A stretch of 64,000 nucleotides of DNA from NCBI GenBank assembly GCA_020249285.1, contig JADCFX010000012.1:1-64000 (forward strand), read 5' to 3'. Both the position numbers and the translations under genes were made by a program. The DNA comes from Roseomonas sp. (GTDB lineage: Bacteria > Pseudomonadota > Alphaproteobacteria > Acetobacterales > Acetobacteraceae). The notes under the pieces were generated by a model. That model was given only the letters and a program-made list of their open reading frames with translations. It was not told the origin of the DNA and did no database searches. Shown here in pieces: positions 1-9,234 of this stretch (positions are counted from its first letter, which is position 1; the number at the start of each line of letters is the position of its first letter).

Positions 1-2678
1 AGTTCAATGGCGCGCAGGATCGCCTCGGCCGAAAGCGGCACCAGCCCGCGCTGCCAGGCAAAACCGAGCATGAAAGGATTGAGGTAAATGGCATCGCCCA
101 AATCACGTTCAACGCGCGTGAGCGCCGGAATGGTCAGCGCTTCGCGGCACGCCGCGCCCAGGCTTTGCAGCATGGCGGCTGCATCGTAGCGCGTTTCGGT
201 ATCCTTCACGAATTGCGCGGTGGGCGAAAGATCCGCATTCACAATCGCGATGCTACGCGCGGGGCCGAGCAAAGGCCGCGCGGTGCGGCCATGCGCCACC
301 ACCATATCAGCGGCGAGCAACAAATCCGCCTCACCGGCCGCAATACGCGCGCCGGAAAGCTGATCCGCCGCCGCGCCCACCGGGCCGATACGAAGCTGCG
401 CGTAAACGCCACCGCCCTTTTGCGCGAGGCCCAAAAAGTCCAGCGTGCGCACCGGCCTTCCTTCCAGATGCGCAGCCTGTGCCAGAATGGCCGCCATGGA
501 AGACACGCCCTGCCCGCCCACACCGGCAATCAGCAGATTCCACGCCTCACCCTGAATGGCTGGCAGGCTTGGTTCGGGCGGCAAAGGCGGAAGGGTGATG
601 GCGGCAGGGCGCGCCGGTTCCGCGCCGATCAGGCTGACGAAGGACGGGCAAAAACCCTCAACACAGGAAAAATCCTGATTGCAGGCGGATTGATCAATGC
701 GGCGCTTGCGCCCAAACGGCGTTTCAATCGGCTCCACCGCCAGGCAATTCGAAGCGCGGGAGCAATCACCGCAATCTTCACAAATGCGCGGGTTGATCGC
801 GATGCGGCGATTGGCGCGCGGCGCGAGATCACGCTTGCGCTTACGGCGGCGCTCAGTCGCGCATTCCTGATCATAGATGATGACGGTGACGCCCTTCACC
901 GCGCGCAATTCCTTCTGCACCGCATCAAGCCGCGAACGGTGATGGAAGCCAACCGTTGAAGGGATCAGCGGATCGCCGCGATGCCGATCCGGATCGTCGG
1001 AGACAACCTCAATCCGCTCCACCCCTTCGCCATGCAATTGCGCGGCAATATGCGGCACATCAATCTCACCTTCCGGGGTTTGCCCGCCGGTCATGGCGAC
1101 AGCGCTATTCAACAGAATCTTGAAGGTGATATTGGCCTTGGACGCGACGGCGAAGCGCACGGAAAGACTGCCGGAATGGGCGTAAGTACCATCGCCCATA
1201 TTGGCAAAGATATGTTCCTGGCTGGTGAAATGTTCCTGCCCGATCCAGGCGGAGCCCTCACCGCCCATTTGGCAGAAGAAATCCGTATCGCGGTTCATGA
1301 AGCGCGCGAGGTAATGGCAGCCAATGCCGGCCAAGGCGCGGCTGCCCTCCGGCACGCGGGTTGAGGTGTTATGCGGGCAGCCCGGACAGAAATACGGGTC
1401 GCGCCCATGCACTGGCGCTTGGTCTCCTTCGGCCAAGGCTTGCAGCGCCGCCATGCGCGCCAGCATGGCATTGGTGCGGAAGGCTTGCGGCAAACGGGCG
1501 AAAAGCGCGCGCAAGATCGCGGCGGAGTCGAGCTCACTCAGATCAGACAGCAAAGACCGTCCGGCTTCATCACGCTTGCCGGTAATGCGCGGGCGGCGAT
1601 CCATGTGAAACAGCGCATCGCGCAACTGCCATTCCAGGAAAGAACGGCGATCTTCGATCACCAGAATTTCATCAAGCCCTTCGGCAAAGGCGCGGGCGGC
1701 ATCGGCGTCCAAAGGCCATGCCAGGCCTACTTTCCAAATGCGCAAACCTTGGGCGCGGGCGAAATCTTCTGAAATACCAGCTTCAACCAAAGCCTGACGC
1801 AAAACGGTAAAAGCCTTGCCGCGCACGGCGATGCCAAAGCGCGCATCGGCGCTATCCAGCACCATACGGTCAATGCCATTGGCCCGCGCAAAGGCATTGG
1901 CGCGTGGCAGCTTCATATGGCGCAGGCGTTCTTCCTGCAGCATCGGCGTATCGGTGGCGCGGATATGCACGCCATCGGGTGGTGTTGCCATGCCCTGAGG
2001 TTCGCGCGTGGCGTAAAGCGCTGGGTCCAGCATCACCGTCATGGTCGCATCCATGGTGTCGGCCACGCATTTCATGCCCACCCAGGTACCGGCGAAACGG
2101 CTGAGCGCAATGCCCTTCAACCCATATTCCAACACCTCGCCCACATCGGCGGGATCGAGCATGGGAATTTCCAGATCCATGAAGGCATATTCGCAGCCGG
2201 ACGTGATGGTGGAGGATTTGGACGAAGGATCATCCCCCGCCAGCGCCAGCACACCGCCCTGCGGCGCGCTGCCGGCGGAATTGGCATGGCGCAGCACATC
2301 GCCTGAACGATCCACGCCTGGGCCCTTGCCATACCAAATGCCGAAAACACCATCCAAACGCGCGCCGGGTGTCAGATGCACCTGCTGCGAGCCCCAAACG
2401 GCGGTCGCCGCCAAATCCTCATTCAACCCAGGCTGGAACACCACATCATGCGCACGCAGCCGTTCCGCCTGGCGCGCCAATTCGCGGTCAAAGGCGCCGA
2501 GGGGCGATCCGCGATAGCCGGAAATGAAGCCCCCGGTGCGAAAGCCCTGCGCCGCGTCCATTTCCTGGCGCAGCATCGGCAGGCGCACCAGCGCATGCGT
2601 CCCTGTGAGCAGGACAGGCCCTGTGCGGGCTTCCCAACGTTCTTCGAGTGTCGCCTCTGGTCGGATGATGCTTCCCAT
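1..2678 (-). CDS. Indolepyruvate:ferredoxin oxidoreductase, fused alpha/beta type (3' end outside window)
   Basis: Oxidative decarboxylation of aryl-pyruvates to acyl-CoA with ferredoxin, a step in aromatic amino acid breakdown, using TPP and Fe-S clusters in the cytoplasm. The first 892 codons are in the window with no internal stop; full-length fused proteins are about 1150 residues, so the C-terminus lies past position 1. The start ATG at 2678 opens MGSIIRPEATLEERW. The TPP-domain signature YFCPGCPHNTST lies near residue 435. A ferredoxin-like cluster ICEDCGDCSRASNC has Cys at about 633, 636, 639 and 645, and the gamma/beta-type domain begins with LIAGVGGQGV. It reads in the same direction as the cco genes, but its relation to them is not shown. 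Family assignment is strong; the exact substrate is inferred. Confidence 0.93.
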   Translation of the reverse strand, partial: MGSIIRPEATLEERWEARTGPVLLTGTHALVRLPMLRQEMDAAQGFRTGGFISGYRGSPLGAFDRELARQAERLRAHDVVFQPGLNEDLAATAVWGSQQVHLTPGARLDGVFGIWYGKGPGVDRSGDVLRHANSAGSAPQGGVLALAGDDPSSKSSTITSGCEYAFMDLEIPMLDPADVGEVLEYGLKGIALSRFAGTWVGMKCVADTMDATMTVMLDPALYATREPQGMATPPDGVHIRATDTPMLQEERLRHMKLPRANAFARANGIDRMVLDSADARFGIAVRGKAFTVLRQALVEAGISEDFARAQGLRIWKVGLAWPLDADAARAFAEGLDEILVIEDRRSFLEWQLRDALFHMDRRPRITGKRDEAGRSLLSDLSELDSAAILRALFARLPQAFRTNAMLARMAALQALAEGDQAPVHGRDPYFCPGCPHNTSTRVPEGSRALAGIGCHYLARFMNRDTDFFCQMGGEGSAWIGQEHFTSQEHIFANMGDGTYAHSGSLSVRFAVASKANITFKILLNSAVAMTGGQTPEGEIDVPHIAAQLHGEGVERIEVVSDDPDRHRGDPLIPSTVGFHHRSRLDAVQKELRAVKGVTVIIYDQECATERRRKRKRDLAPRANRRIAINPRICEDCGDCSRASNCLAVEPIETPFGRKRRIDQSACNQDFSCVEGFCPSFVSLIGAEPARPAAITLPPLPPEPSLPAIQGEAWNLLIAGVGGQGVSSMAAILAQAAHLEGRPVRTLDFLGLAQKGGGVYAQLRIGPVGAAADQLSGARIAAGEADLLLAADMVVAHGRTARPLLGPARSIAIVNADLSPTAQFVKDTETRYDAAAMLQSLGAACREALTIPALTRVERDLGDAIYLNPFMLGFAWQRGLVPLSAEAILRAIE

Positions 2679-2728
2679 GGGACCTATTGTGACGATTGGC
2701 GGGGCGAATGCCAATCACCAAATGGGGG

Positions 2729-2914
2729 TTAGTTTCCAGCCTCGGCTTGGTCGAAATGCGACTTGATGGTGTGGAAGATGCACAGCACCCCAAAGCCGAT
2801 CAGCCCAAAGCCGAAAATGCTCATGCCGATATCCTGCGCCGCCGCGGCAGTGAAAAGGCCGAGCAGTGCGAGTAGGCCATAAAGAGCGAGGAAGAAAACG
2901 CGGGCACCGGTCAT
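2729..2914 (-). CDS. Small two-helix membrane protein downstream of ccoS
   Basis: A 61-residue protein with two hydrophobic segments (about residues 6-25 and 29-48) and a short charged tail ending HFDQAEAGN. Its ATG overlaps the ccoS stop codon in an ATGA arrangement (2911-2914), so it is translationally coupled to the oxidase assembly genes and is the last gene of that run. I do not recognise a family. A role in cbb3 assembly or membrane accommodation is a guess from position only. The coupling and coherent membrane topology make it more likely real than a chance frame. Confidence 0.6.
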   Translation of the reverse strand: MTGARVFFLALYGLLALLGLFTAAAAQDIGMSIFGFGLIGFGVLCIFHTIKSHFDQAEAGN

Positions 2915-3072
2915 GGCGGTGGGTCCTTTCCAGGTTGATCGTCAAACAGGATCCGGGCGGCGGCGCCTTCCAGATCATCATATTGGCGCGAACGCAGCGC
3001 CCAGAGGAAACCAATCAGGCCAAGCGCGCCGAGCAGCAGCGAAACCGGCACCAGCAGGATCAGTGCTTCCAT
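2911..3072 (-). CDS. ccoS: cbb3-type cytochrome oxidase assembly protein CcoS
   Basis: A 53-residue protein, typical for CcoS, needed in characterised species for inserting cofactors into the cbb3 oxidase. It has one N-terminal transmembrane helix (residues about 3-26) followed by the family signature SRQYDDLEGAAARIL and a short acidic tail. It starts three bases after the ccoI stop codon and its TGA overlaps the next gene's ATG. Its place after ccoI in a ccoGHIS order agrees with the assignment. Confidence 0.92.
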   Translation of the reverse strand: MEALILLVPVSLLLGALGLIGFLWALRSRQYDDLEGAAARILFDDQPGKDPPP

Positions 3073-3075
3073 GGT

Positions 3076-5418
3076 CTATCCCCTCCCCGCGCGCAAAGCA
3101 TTGCCGATGACAATTAGGGATGATGAAGCCATCACCAGCGCCGCGATCAGCGGATTGACCAGCCCGGCAATCGCCGCGGGCACGGCAATGGCATTATAGG
3201 CCAGCGAAAAACCGATATTCTGCCGCGCCAGGAATTGCGCGCGGCGCGCGATGCGGATCGCTTCCGGCAACACCGCCAAACCTTCCCGTTGCAGCACGAT
3301 ATCAGCGGTGGTTTGCGCAAGGTCCGTGGCGCCCGCAGGGCTTGCCGCAACATGCGCCGCGGCAAGGGCTGCGGCATCATTGATGCCATCACCCACCATC
3401 AGCGGCTTCCGGTCTGCGACCTTCAGGCTTTCGATGTAAGCGGCCTTGGCGCGTGGATCAGCCTCGGCCCGCCAGGTTTCAATGCCGGAAGCGGCGGCGG
3501 CGGAGGCAACCGCGCCCGGACCATCGCCGGAGAGCAATTCCACCGGCAGCCCAAGCGCCTTCAGATCAGCAACCGCTTGCGGCGCATCCGCGCGCAGCCG
3601 ATCCGCGAAGCGGAAGATCACCGGCGTGGCATCAGCGCCCCCGCGAAACACCAACACCATGCCATCGCTGACACCCGGCACATCGCAAAAAGCTGGCGAG
3701 CCCAGCCGCGCCGCGCCGGCTTCCAACCCCTGTCCCGGTATTTCGCGCGTGCCCAGCATCAAAGGCGCTTCAGGGCAAGCGCGGACCAGCGCCTTGGCCA
3801 AGGGGTGGCGCGATGCGCGCGCCATGCCTGCCGCTGTCCGCAGTGTTTGCGGGTCCTGGCCTTCCGGGATCAGCACCGGGCGGCCTTCGGTCAGCGTGCC
3901 GGTCTTGTCCAGCACCGCGCAATCGGCCGTGGCCAAGCGTTCCAGCGCGGTTGGTGAGGCAACCAGTACGCCGCGTTTGAACAAGGCGCCATTCGCCACT
4001 ACCTGCACCGCCGGCACCGCAATCGCCAAACCACAGGGGCAGGTGATCAGCAGCACGCAAACCGCATTCACCAAGGCTTCCTGCCACAGCGCGCCAAAAC
4101 CCAACCACCACAACAGGAAAGTTGCGACGGCAATGGCATGGGCAATCGGCACATAAAACCGTGCCGCACGATCCGCGATGGAAACAAAGCGCCCCTTGGA
4201 TTGTTCCGCCGCTTCCAATAGCCGCGCCATGGCAGCGAGTGATCCATCGCGCGCCGGTGCCGTTACTTCCAAGGCAAAGGGCGCGCCCATATTCACCGCG
4301 CCGGCCGGCAAAGCGATACCCGCCGCAAAGCCACGCGGCAGGCTTTCGCCTGTGGTTGCCGCCGTATCCAACAGGGTTTCAACAACAGCACGGCCATCCA
4401 GCCGCAGCGTCTCACCCGCTGCAATCTGCAAACGCTGCCCGGCTTCCACCGCCGCCACCGGCACCAGCCGCGCGGTGTCATCGGGCGCCAGCAGCGTCAC
4501 CATGCCATCCTGCAACGCGAGCAATTCCGCCACTGCCTGCCGCGCCTTTTTGCGCGCTGCGCGATCCAGAACACGGCCCGCGAGCAGCAATGCCAGCAAG
4601 GCCGTTGCACCATCAAACCAAGTATAGGGGCCGTTGCGAAAGGTCTCGACCAGGCTCATGCCCGCCGTCGCCAGCACACCGAGCGACACCGCCATATCCA
4701 TATTCACGCGCCCCGCGCGGACCGCATTGGCGGCGGAACGGTAAAACGGCATGCCAGCAACAAGCACTGTCGGCAGGCCGATCAGCGCTGCCAGCCAATG
4801 CATGAATTCGCGCGTATGGGCACCCATATCCTCGCCAACCCAGACGGCGATGGAAACAAGCATCACATTCATCGCGCCAAAGGCAGCGATGCCAAGCGCG
4901 CGGATCAATGCGCGGCCTTCGACATCCTCTGAAGCGCGCAGGCATGCGGGCGTATAGGGTGCCACGCGAAAGCCAAGCCTCGCCAGCAGCGCGATCAATT
5001 CATTGCCACGCGCTGCATCACCGCGCCAGCGTAAATCCAGCCGACGCGCGGCAAAGGAAACGCGCGCCTTGATCACATCAGGCTCGATAGCTAGCGCCTG
5101 TTCCACCAACCAAACACAGGCACCGCAGGTAAGGCCGGAGATCATCAGTTCAAGCGATTTCACGCCATCAGCATCATCACGGATCAGCGGCAGCGCGTCG
5201 AAAGTCGGCGCAGCGGTTTCAGGACACAACGCACCATCAGCAGTTTCGCGCCGGCGATAAAACGCATCCAACCCAAGGCCGCGCACTAGGCCATAAGCGG
5301 CCTCACACCCCGTGCAGCAAAAACGCCCCTGGCCAGGCACCAGCACAGCACCACAATGGGCGCAGGCGCCAGCGCTTTGCGGCGCTTCAGTAATCAAGGG
5401 GCGCTTGAGGTCGGTCAT
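3076..5418 (-). CDS. ccoI: Copper-translocating P1B-type ATPase CcoI/FixI
   Basis: A 780-residue heavy-metal P-type ATPase that supplies copper for the CuB centre of the cbb3 oxidase. The N-terminus has a Cys-rich zinc-ribbon-like segment (Cys19, 22, 34, 35, 38), as in CcoI/FixI proteins. An HMA metal-binding motif GLTCGACVW follows at about residues 96-103. The transmembrane metal site CPC is at 460-462, the phosphorylation motif DKTGT begins at Asp504, and the hinge motif GDGINDAAALA is C-terminal. Start and stop codons overlap fixH (ATGA), so it is part of one translationally coupled run. Its position in the cco block separates it from general CopA exporters. Confidence 0.96.
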   Translation of the reverse strand: MTDLKRPLITEAPQSAGACAHCGAVLVPGQGRFCCTGCEAAYGLVRGLGLDAFYRRRETADGALCPETAAPTFDALPLIRDDADGVKSLELMISGLTCGACVWLVEQALAIEPDVIKARVSFAARRLDLRWRGDAARGNELIALLARLGFRVAPYTPACLRASEDVEGRALIRALGIAAFGAMNVMLVSIAVWVGEDMGAHTREFMHWLAALIGLPTVLVAGMPFYRSAANAVRAGRVNMDMAVSLGVLATAGMSLVETFRNGPYTWFDGATALLALLLAGRVLDRAARKKARQAVAELLALQDGMVTLLAPDDTARLVPVAAVEAGQRLQIAAGETLRLDGRAVVETLLDTAATTGESLPRGFAAGIALPAGAVNMGAPFALEVTAPARDGSLAAMARLLEAAEQSKGRFVSIADRAARFYVPIAHAIAVATFLLWWLGFGALWQEALVNAVCVLLITCPCGLAIAVPAVQVVANGALFKRGVLVASPTALERLATADCAVLDKTGTLTEGRPVLIPEGQDPQTLRTAAGMARASRHPLAKALVRACPEAPLMLGTREIPGQGLEAGAARLGSPAFCDVPGVSDGMVLVFRGGADATPVIFRFADRLRADAPQAVADLKALGLPVELLSGDGPGAVASAAAASGIETWRAEADPRAKAAYIESLKVADRKPLMVGDGINDAAALAAAHVAASPAGATDLAQTTADIVLQREGLAVLPEAIRIARRAQFLARQNIGFSLAYNAIAVPAAIAGLVNPLIAALVMASSSLIVIGNALRAGRG

Positions 5419-5897
5419 GGCAGGATGAAGCGCTTGCGTAGGTCAAAAGCGGTGCCGGCTTCATCAAAGAATGTAAGCCGCGCTTCCCATTGCCCGGCGC
5501 GCAATGCTTCCAGGCGCGCGGCGAAGCGCCCGTTGCCCGTGGCGGTGAAACCAAGCGGCACTTCAACGCCTTCCAGCGGGCGCAGCATCACGCCTTCCAC
5601 GCGGCCATGGAGCGGTTGTTGCGCGCGGTCCTGCATGGCAAGGCGCAGCACACCGGCTTCCAAAGTGATGTCTCCACGCCAGCCAAGCGCATCCTGCCGC
5701 GCGGCTTCCGCCAGCACCTGGTCATAGCCACGGCCACGTTCATAAGCGCGCGGCACAGTAACACCCGTGAAGGTGGAAAACGCGTACCATACAAACACGG
5801 CATTCACCGCCACCACCAGCGCCATGCCACCCACGAATACCCAGGGGATCCAGCGTCCGCGCTTCGGGTCATAATCGCGTTGCATGGTCGTGCTCAT
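5415..5897 (-). CDS. ccoH: FixH/CcoH family cbb3 oxidase assembly protein
   Basis: A 160-residue single-pass membrane protein of the FixH family, which stabilises the cbb3 complex during assembly. One transmembrane helix (about residues 18-38) follows a basic N-terminus. The periplasmic part is a beta-sandwich-like domain with the usual FGxT/PxF-like pattern (VPLGFTATGNGRF). It overlaps ccoG upstream (ATGA at 5894-5897) and ccoI downstream (ATGA at 5415-5418). Function rests on family and context. Confidence 0.9.
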   Translation of the reverse strand: MSTTMQRDYDPKRGRWIPWVFVGGMALVVAVNAVFVWYAFSTFTGVTVPRAYERGRGYDQVLAEAARQDALGWRGDITLEAGVLRLAMQDRAQQPLHGRVEGVMLRPLEGVEVPLGFTATGNGRFAARLEALRAGQWEARLTFFDEAGTAFDLRKRFILP

Positions 5898-7396
5898 GGC
5901 TTCGGTCCCAGAAAAGCGCTGCTTTGGCTGGTTGCCAAGCGGCCCGCGTCATCAAGCAGGCGAAAGGTGATGGGGGTTGATTCTGCCAACTGCGCCATGG
6001 GCGGGGCGGTGACAAAAACGCGGTACTGCGTAATGCCATCGGCGCGGCGGGAAAGCGGATAGCGCCCTTCACCAGCGGCTTCCACATCCTGCACGGTCAG
6101 GCGCAGCCCAGCGGGGGCTTCCAGTATCAGTGTCAGTGGCGCCTCATCATGGGTTTTGTTCACGATCTTTACCGTATAGGCATTGCGAATACCGCCATCC
6201 GCCAAGCGCACAAAAAGCGGTGCGCGATCAGGCAGAACCGTGACATCAAGCGTGGAGCGCATTAGGAAGGCGCCCAACATCACCAGCGCCACGACAGAAA
6301 GCGCCGCACCATACATGATGGTGCGCGGGCGGATGAAGCGCGGCACGCGGCGCGCATCCATACCCGCCTGTTGGCGTTGCGGCCCAGGCGGCAGGGAAGC
6401 GGCAGCAGCAGCGCTTGCCGATAGATTGTTTAGCGTTTCAAAGGCAACCAACCCCTTGGGGCGCCCCAACTTGCCCATGACGGAATCGCAAGCATCAATG
6501 CAAAGCCCGCAGCCAATGCATTCAAGCTGCTGACCATCGCGAATATCAACGCCTGTCGGGCATACATGCAGACAGGCCGCGCAATCCACGCAATCGCCAA
6601 CCCCTTCGGCCTTGGCCTTGCCGCGCGGTTCGCCGCGCCATTCGCGATAGGTCACGACCAGCGAATTTTCATCCAGCATGGCTGCCTGAAAGCGCGGCCA
6701 GGGGCACATATAGGTGCAGACCTGTTCGCGCGCCCAACCCGCGAGAAGATAGGTAAAGCCCGCAAATAGCGCGAAGAAGAAATAGACCATGGCGCCGGCT
6801 TCGCCGGTGAAGAATTGCCGTGTGATGGTGGGCGCATCATTGAAATACATGATCCAGGCGCCGCCCGTGGCACCCGCGATCAACAGCCAGGCGCCGTGCT
6901 TCGTGATCTTGCGCGCCCAATAAGTGCCATTGCGCGGCCCGGCATCCAGCTTCATGCGCGCATTGCGATCGCCTTCGATCCAACGCTCCACAAACATGAA
7001 AAGATCGGTCCAAACCGTTTGCGGGCAGGTGAAACCGCACCAAAGCCGGCCAAACAGCGAAGACACCGCGAATAGCGCGAAGGCACCCAGGATCAGCGCG
7101 CCAGCCAGGAAATAGATTTCCTGCGGCCAAATCTCGATCCAAAAGAAGAACAACCGCGCATTGGTCATATCCACCAGCACAGCCTGATCTGGCATGCCCG
7201 GGCCGCGATCCCAGCGCAGCCAGGGCACCAGGTAGTAAAGCGCGAGGCAAAGGATCAGCACCGCCCATTTCACGCTGCGGACCTTGCCGAAGACGGCTTT
7301 AGGATAAACACGCTGACGATCAGCATAAAGCGAAGGCGCGGCGGCTGGCGCCACGCCCTCCGGCTTCAGCTTATCAGGGGTTTTGATCTCACCCAT
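5894..7396 (-). CDS. ccoG: Cytochrome c oxidase accessory protein CcoG (RdxA/FixG), 4Fe-4S copper reductase
   Basis: A 500-residue polytopic ferredoxin-like membrane protein. CcoG proteins reduce Cu(II) to Cu(I) for delivery to the oxidase. Visible features are the CxxxC motif WCGFTCPQTVW (Cys120 and Cys124), several transmembrane helices between residues about 42 and 225, and two 4Fe-4S clusters with Cys269, 272, 275, 279 and Cys293, 296, 299, 303. An Ig-like C-terminal periplasmic domain follows a helix at about 365-385. It lies 20 bases downstream of ccoP and overlaps fixH. Confidence 0.96.
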   Translation of the reverse strand: MGEIKTPDKLKPEGVAPAAAPSLYADRQRVYPKAVFGKVRSVKWAVLILCLALYYLVPWLRWDRGPGMPDQAVLVDMTNARLFFFWIEIWPQEIYFLAGALILGAFALFAVSSLFGRLWCGFTCPQTVWTDLFMFVERWIEGDRNARMKLDAGPRNGTYWARKITKHGAWLLIAGATGGAWIMYFNDAPTITRQFFTGEAGAMVYFFFALFAGFTYLLAGWAREQVCTYMCPWPRFQAAMLDENSLVVTYREWRGEPRGKAKAEGVGDCVDCAACLHVCPTGVDIRDGQQLECIGCGLCIDACDSVMGKLGRPKGLVAFETLNNLSASAAAAASLPPGPQRQQAGMDARRVPRFIRPRTIMYGAALSVVALVMLGAFLMRSTLDVTVLPDRAPLFVRLADGGIRNAYTVKIVNKTHDEAPLTLILEAPAGLRLTVQDVEAAGEGRYPLSRRADGITQYRVFVTAPPMAQLAESTPITFRLLDDAGRLATSQSSAFLGPKP

Positions 7397-7416
7397 GGAA
7401 AGTGACCGCGCTTTTC

Positions 7417-8286
7417 CTATTCACCGCCGCCCAGGTTATGCACATAGACGGTCAGCATATTGATGATGGCTGGATCAAGCCGCTTGCCCCAGCTTGGCAT
7501 CACGCCAGCGCGCGCATTGGAAATGCTGAGCACGATGGAAGCCTTATCGGCACCATACAGCCAGATCTGATCGTTCAAGCGCGGCGCACCAAGGTCGCGA
7601 TTGCCCTCACCCTTTTCCCCATGGCAGGCAGCGCAATTCTCCGCGAATAGCGCAGCACCACGGGTAGCCGCGGCCTGATCGGTGGCGCGATTAGTGAGCG
7701 ACAGAACATGTTCCGCCACATCATTCACCTGCGGGCGCGTCAGAATACCATCCACCAGGAAGCGCGGCATCATGCTTTGGCGCTGTTCATCGCTTTCATT
7801 GGCGCGGATGCCATGGGTGATGGTGTGATGAATGGCTTCAAGGCTGCCGCCCCAGATCCATTCATCATCGGCAAGCGATGGAAAGCCGCCAAGCGCACCC
7901 TGGCCACCTGCGCCATGGCAGCTTGCGCAATTATTGGCGAAGGCACCGCGCCCGCCGGCCATGGCAAAGGCGCGCAATTCCGGATCGGCTGCAATTTGCT
8001 GCGGCGTTGCAGCGCGCAGGCGCGACATCATCGGCGCCATCCGCGCTTCCGCCTGCTGCACATCCCGAACCACCGCTTCACGTGCGATCCAGCCAGAAGT
8101 TCCTGTCGCACCCGGAATGGGCAGCGCCGGATAGATCACCACCCAGACCAGGCTGAAGGCGATGGTCGCGTAAAAGGTCCACAGCCACCATTTGGGCAAA
8201 GGCGTATTGAGTTCCTTCAGCCCATCCCATTCATGGCCGGTGGTGTTCTGACCGCTCACGCTGTCTTTTTCGATTTTCGTTGGCAT
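7417..8286 (-). CDS. ccoP: cbb3 cytochrome oxidase subunit III, diheme cytochrome c
   Basis: The 289-residue CcoP subunit passes electrons to CcoO in the cbb3 complex. It has one N-terminal transmembrane helix (about residues 32-55) preceded by a cytoplasmic segment, then two cytochrome c domains with CASCH (about residue 120) and CAACH (about 218). The ATG at 8286 is preferred because GGAG lies eight bases upstream; a GTG one codon earlier is in frame. It sits between ccoQ and ccoG. Confidence 0.96.
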   Translation of the reverse strand: MPTKIEKDSVSGQNTTGHEWDGLKELNTPLPKWWLWTFYATIAFSLVWVVIYPALPIPGATGTSGWIAREAVVRDVQQAEARMAPMMSRLRAATPQQIAADPELRAFAMAGGRGAFANNCASCHGAGGQGALGGFPSLADDEWIWGGSLEAIHHTITHGIRANESDEQRQSMMPRFLVDGILTRPQVNDVAEHVLSLTNRATDQAAATRGAALFAENCAACHGEKGEGNRDLGAPRLNDQIWLYGADKASIVLSISNARAGVMPSWGKRLDPAIINMLTVYVHNLGGGE

Positions 8287-8298
8287 CACCGCTACTCC

Positions 8299-8469
8299 TC
8301 ACGAACGGGGCTGCGCGCGGTCATCGCGCAGCGGTATATCGGCAAGGGATTCGAAATGCTTGCGCCGCGAAGGCCGCATCACGAACCAAAGCATCCCCAG
8401 AAACAGGGCAAAGAACCAAACCACCCAAAGGGCGCGCAGCGCGGGGTAGAGTTCAACCAGGTTTTCCAT
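8299..8469 (-). CDS. ccoQ: CcoQ/FixQ-type small cbb3 oxidase subunit
   Basis: A 56-residue single-helix protein between ccoO and ccoP, the standard place of ccoQ. The helix covers about residues 13-35 and is followed by a basic, cytoplasmic tail (RPSRRKHFE). The ATG at 8469 has a strong GGAGG seven bases upstream. A GTG/ATG five codons earlier would overlap that ribosome binding site and is less likely. CcoQ stabilises the complex in characterised species. Confidence 0.9.
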   Translation of the reverse strand: MENLVELYPALRALWVVWFFALFLGMLWFVMRPSRRKHFESLADIPLRDDRAQPRS

Positions 8470-8484
8470 GTGCTGGCCTCCCAC

Positions 8485-9219
8485 TTACTGCTGACGCAGC
8501 TGCGCCGGCGTCACATCGCGGAAATCCACGAGTGTGCCGAGCATTTGCAGATACGCGATCAGCGCATCCATTTCCGTGATGCGCGCGGGATCACCATCGA
8601 AAGCACCCTGCCGCGCGCGCGCATAACGGGCATTGAAACCCGTTGCATCCGCATCCGGTCGCGCCTGGGCTTCCAGATCGGCCTTGGCATTGGCGACCAT
8701 CTCATCGCTGTAAGGCACACCCACCGCACGGAGTGCCCGCAGATGATCAGCCACGCGATCATAATCCAAAGGCCGATCAAGGAAGGAATAGGGCGGCATG
8801 ATGGAAGCCGGCACCACAGCGCGTGGTGAGCGCAAATGCGCCGCATGCCAATCATCCGAATAGCGGCCACCAACGCGCGCCAGATCAGGCCCGGTGCGCT
8901 TTGAACCCCATTGGAAAGGGTGATCATACATGCTTTCCGCCGCCAGGCTGAAATGGCCGTAGCGTTCCAATTCATCGCGGAAGGGGCGGATCATCTGGCT
9001 ATGGCAAAGATAGCAACCTTCGCGCACATAAATGTTGCGCCCCATTTGCTCGAGTGGTGTGTAGGGCCGCATGCCCTGCACGCGTTCAATGGTGGTTTCC
9101 ACCGCGAAAAGCGGCACAATCTGCACCAGACCGCCGATGGAAACCGTCAGCAGCGTCAGTACACCCATCAGGACAACATTGCGTTCAATGACGCCGTGGT
9201 CACGAAGCCAGCGGAACAT
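8485..9219 (-). CDS. ccoO: cbb3 cytochrome oxidase subunit II, monoheme cytochrome c
   Basis: The 244-residue CcoO subunit is a membrane-anchored cytochrome c. It has an N-terminal transmembrane helix (about residues 15-38) and a heme motif CYLCH at 69-73 followed by SQMIRPF, which is characteristic of CcoO. A later Met-containing segment (SIMPPYSFL) probably supplies the distal heme ligand. It lies 15 bases after ccoN and 15 before ccoQ. Confidence 0.97.
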   Translation of the reverse strand: MFRWLRDHGVIERNVVLMGVLTLLTVSIGGLVQIVPLFAVETTIERVQGMRPYTPLEQMGRNIYVREGCYLCHSQMIRPFRDELERYGHFSLAAESMYDHPFQWGSKRTGPDLARVGGRYSDDWHAAHLRSPRAVVPASIMPPYSFLDRPLDYDRVADHLRALRAVGVPYSDEMVANAKADLEAQARPDADATGFNARYARARQGAFDGDPARITEMDALIAYLQMLGTLVDFRDVTPAQLRQQ

Positions 9220-9234
9220 TTGCCAATCCTCCTT

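Noticed and set aside
1..2678. Suspected frameshift in the indolepyruvate oxidoreductase gene
   Set aside because: An apparent change of frame came from a one-base counting error near 2641; with consistent coordinates the frame is open throughout.
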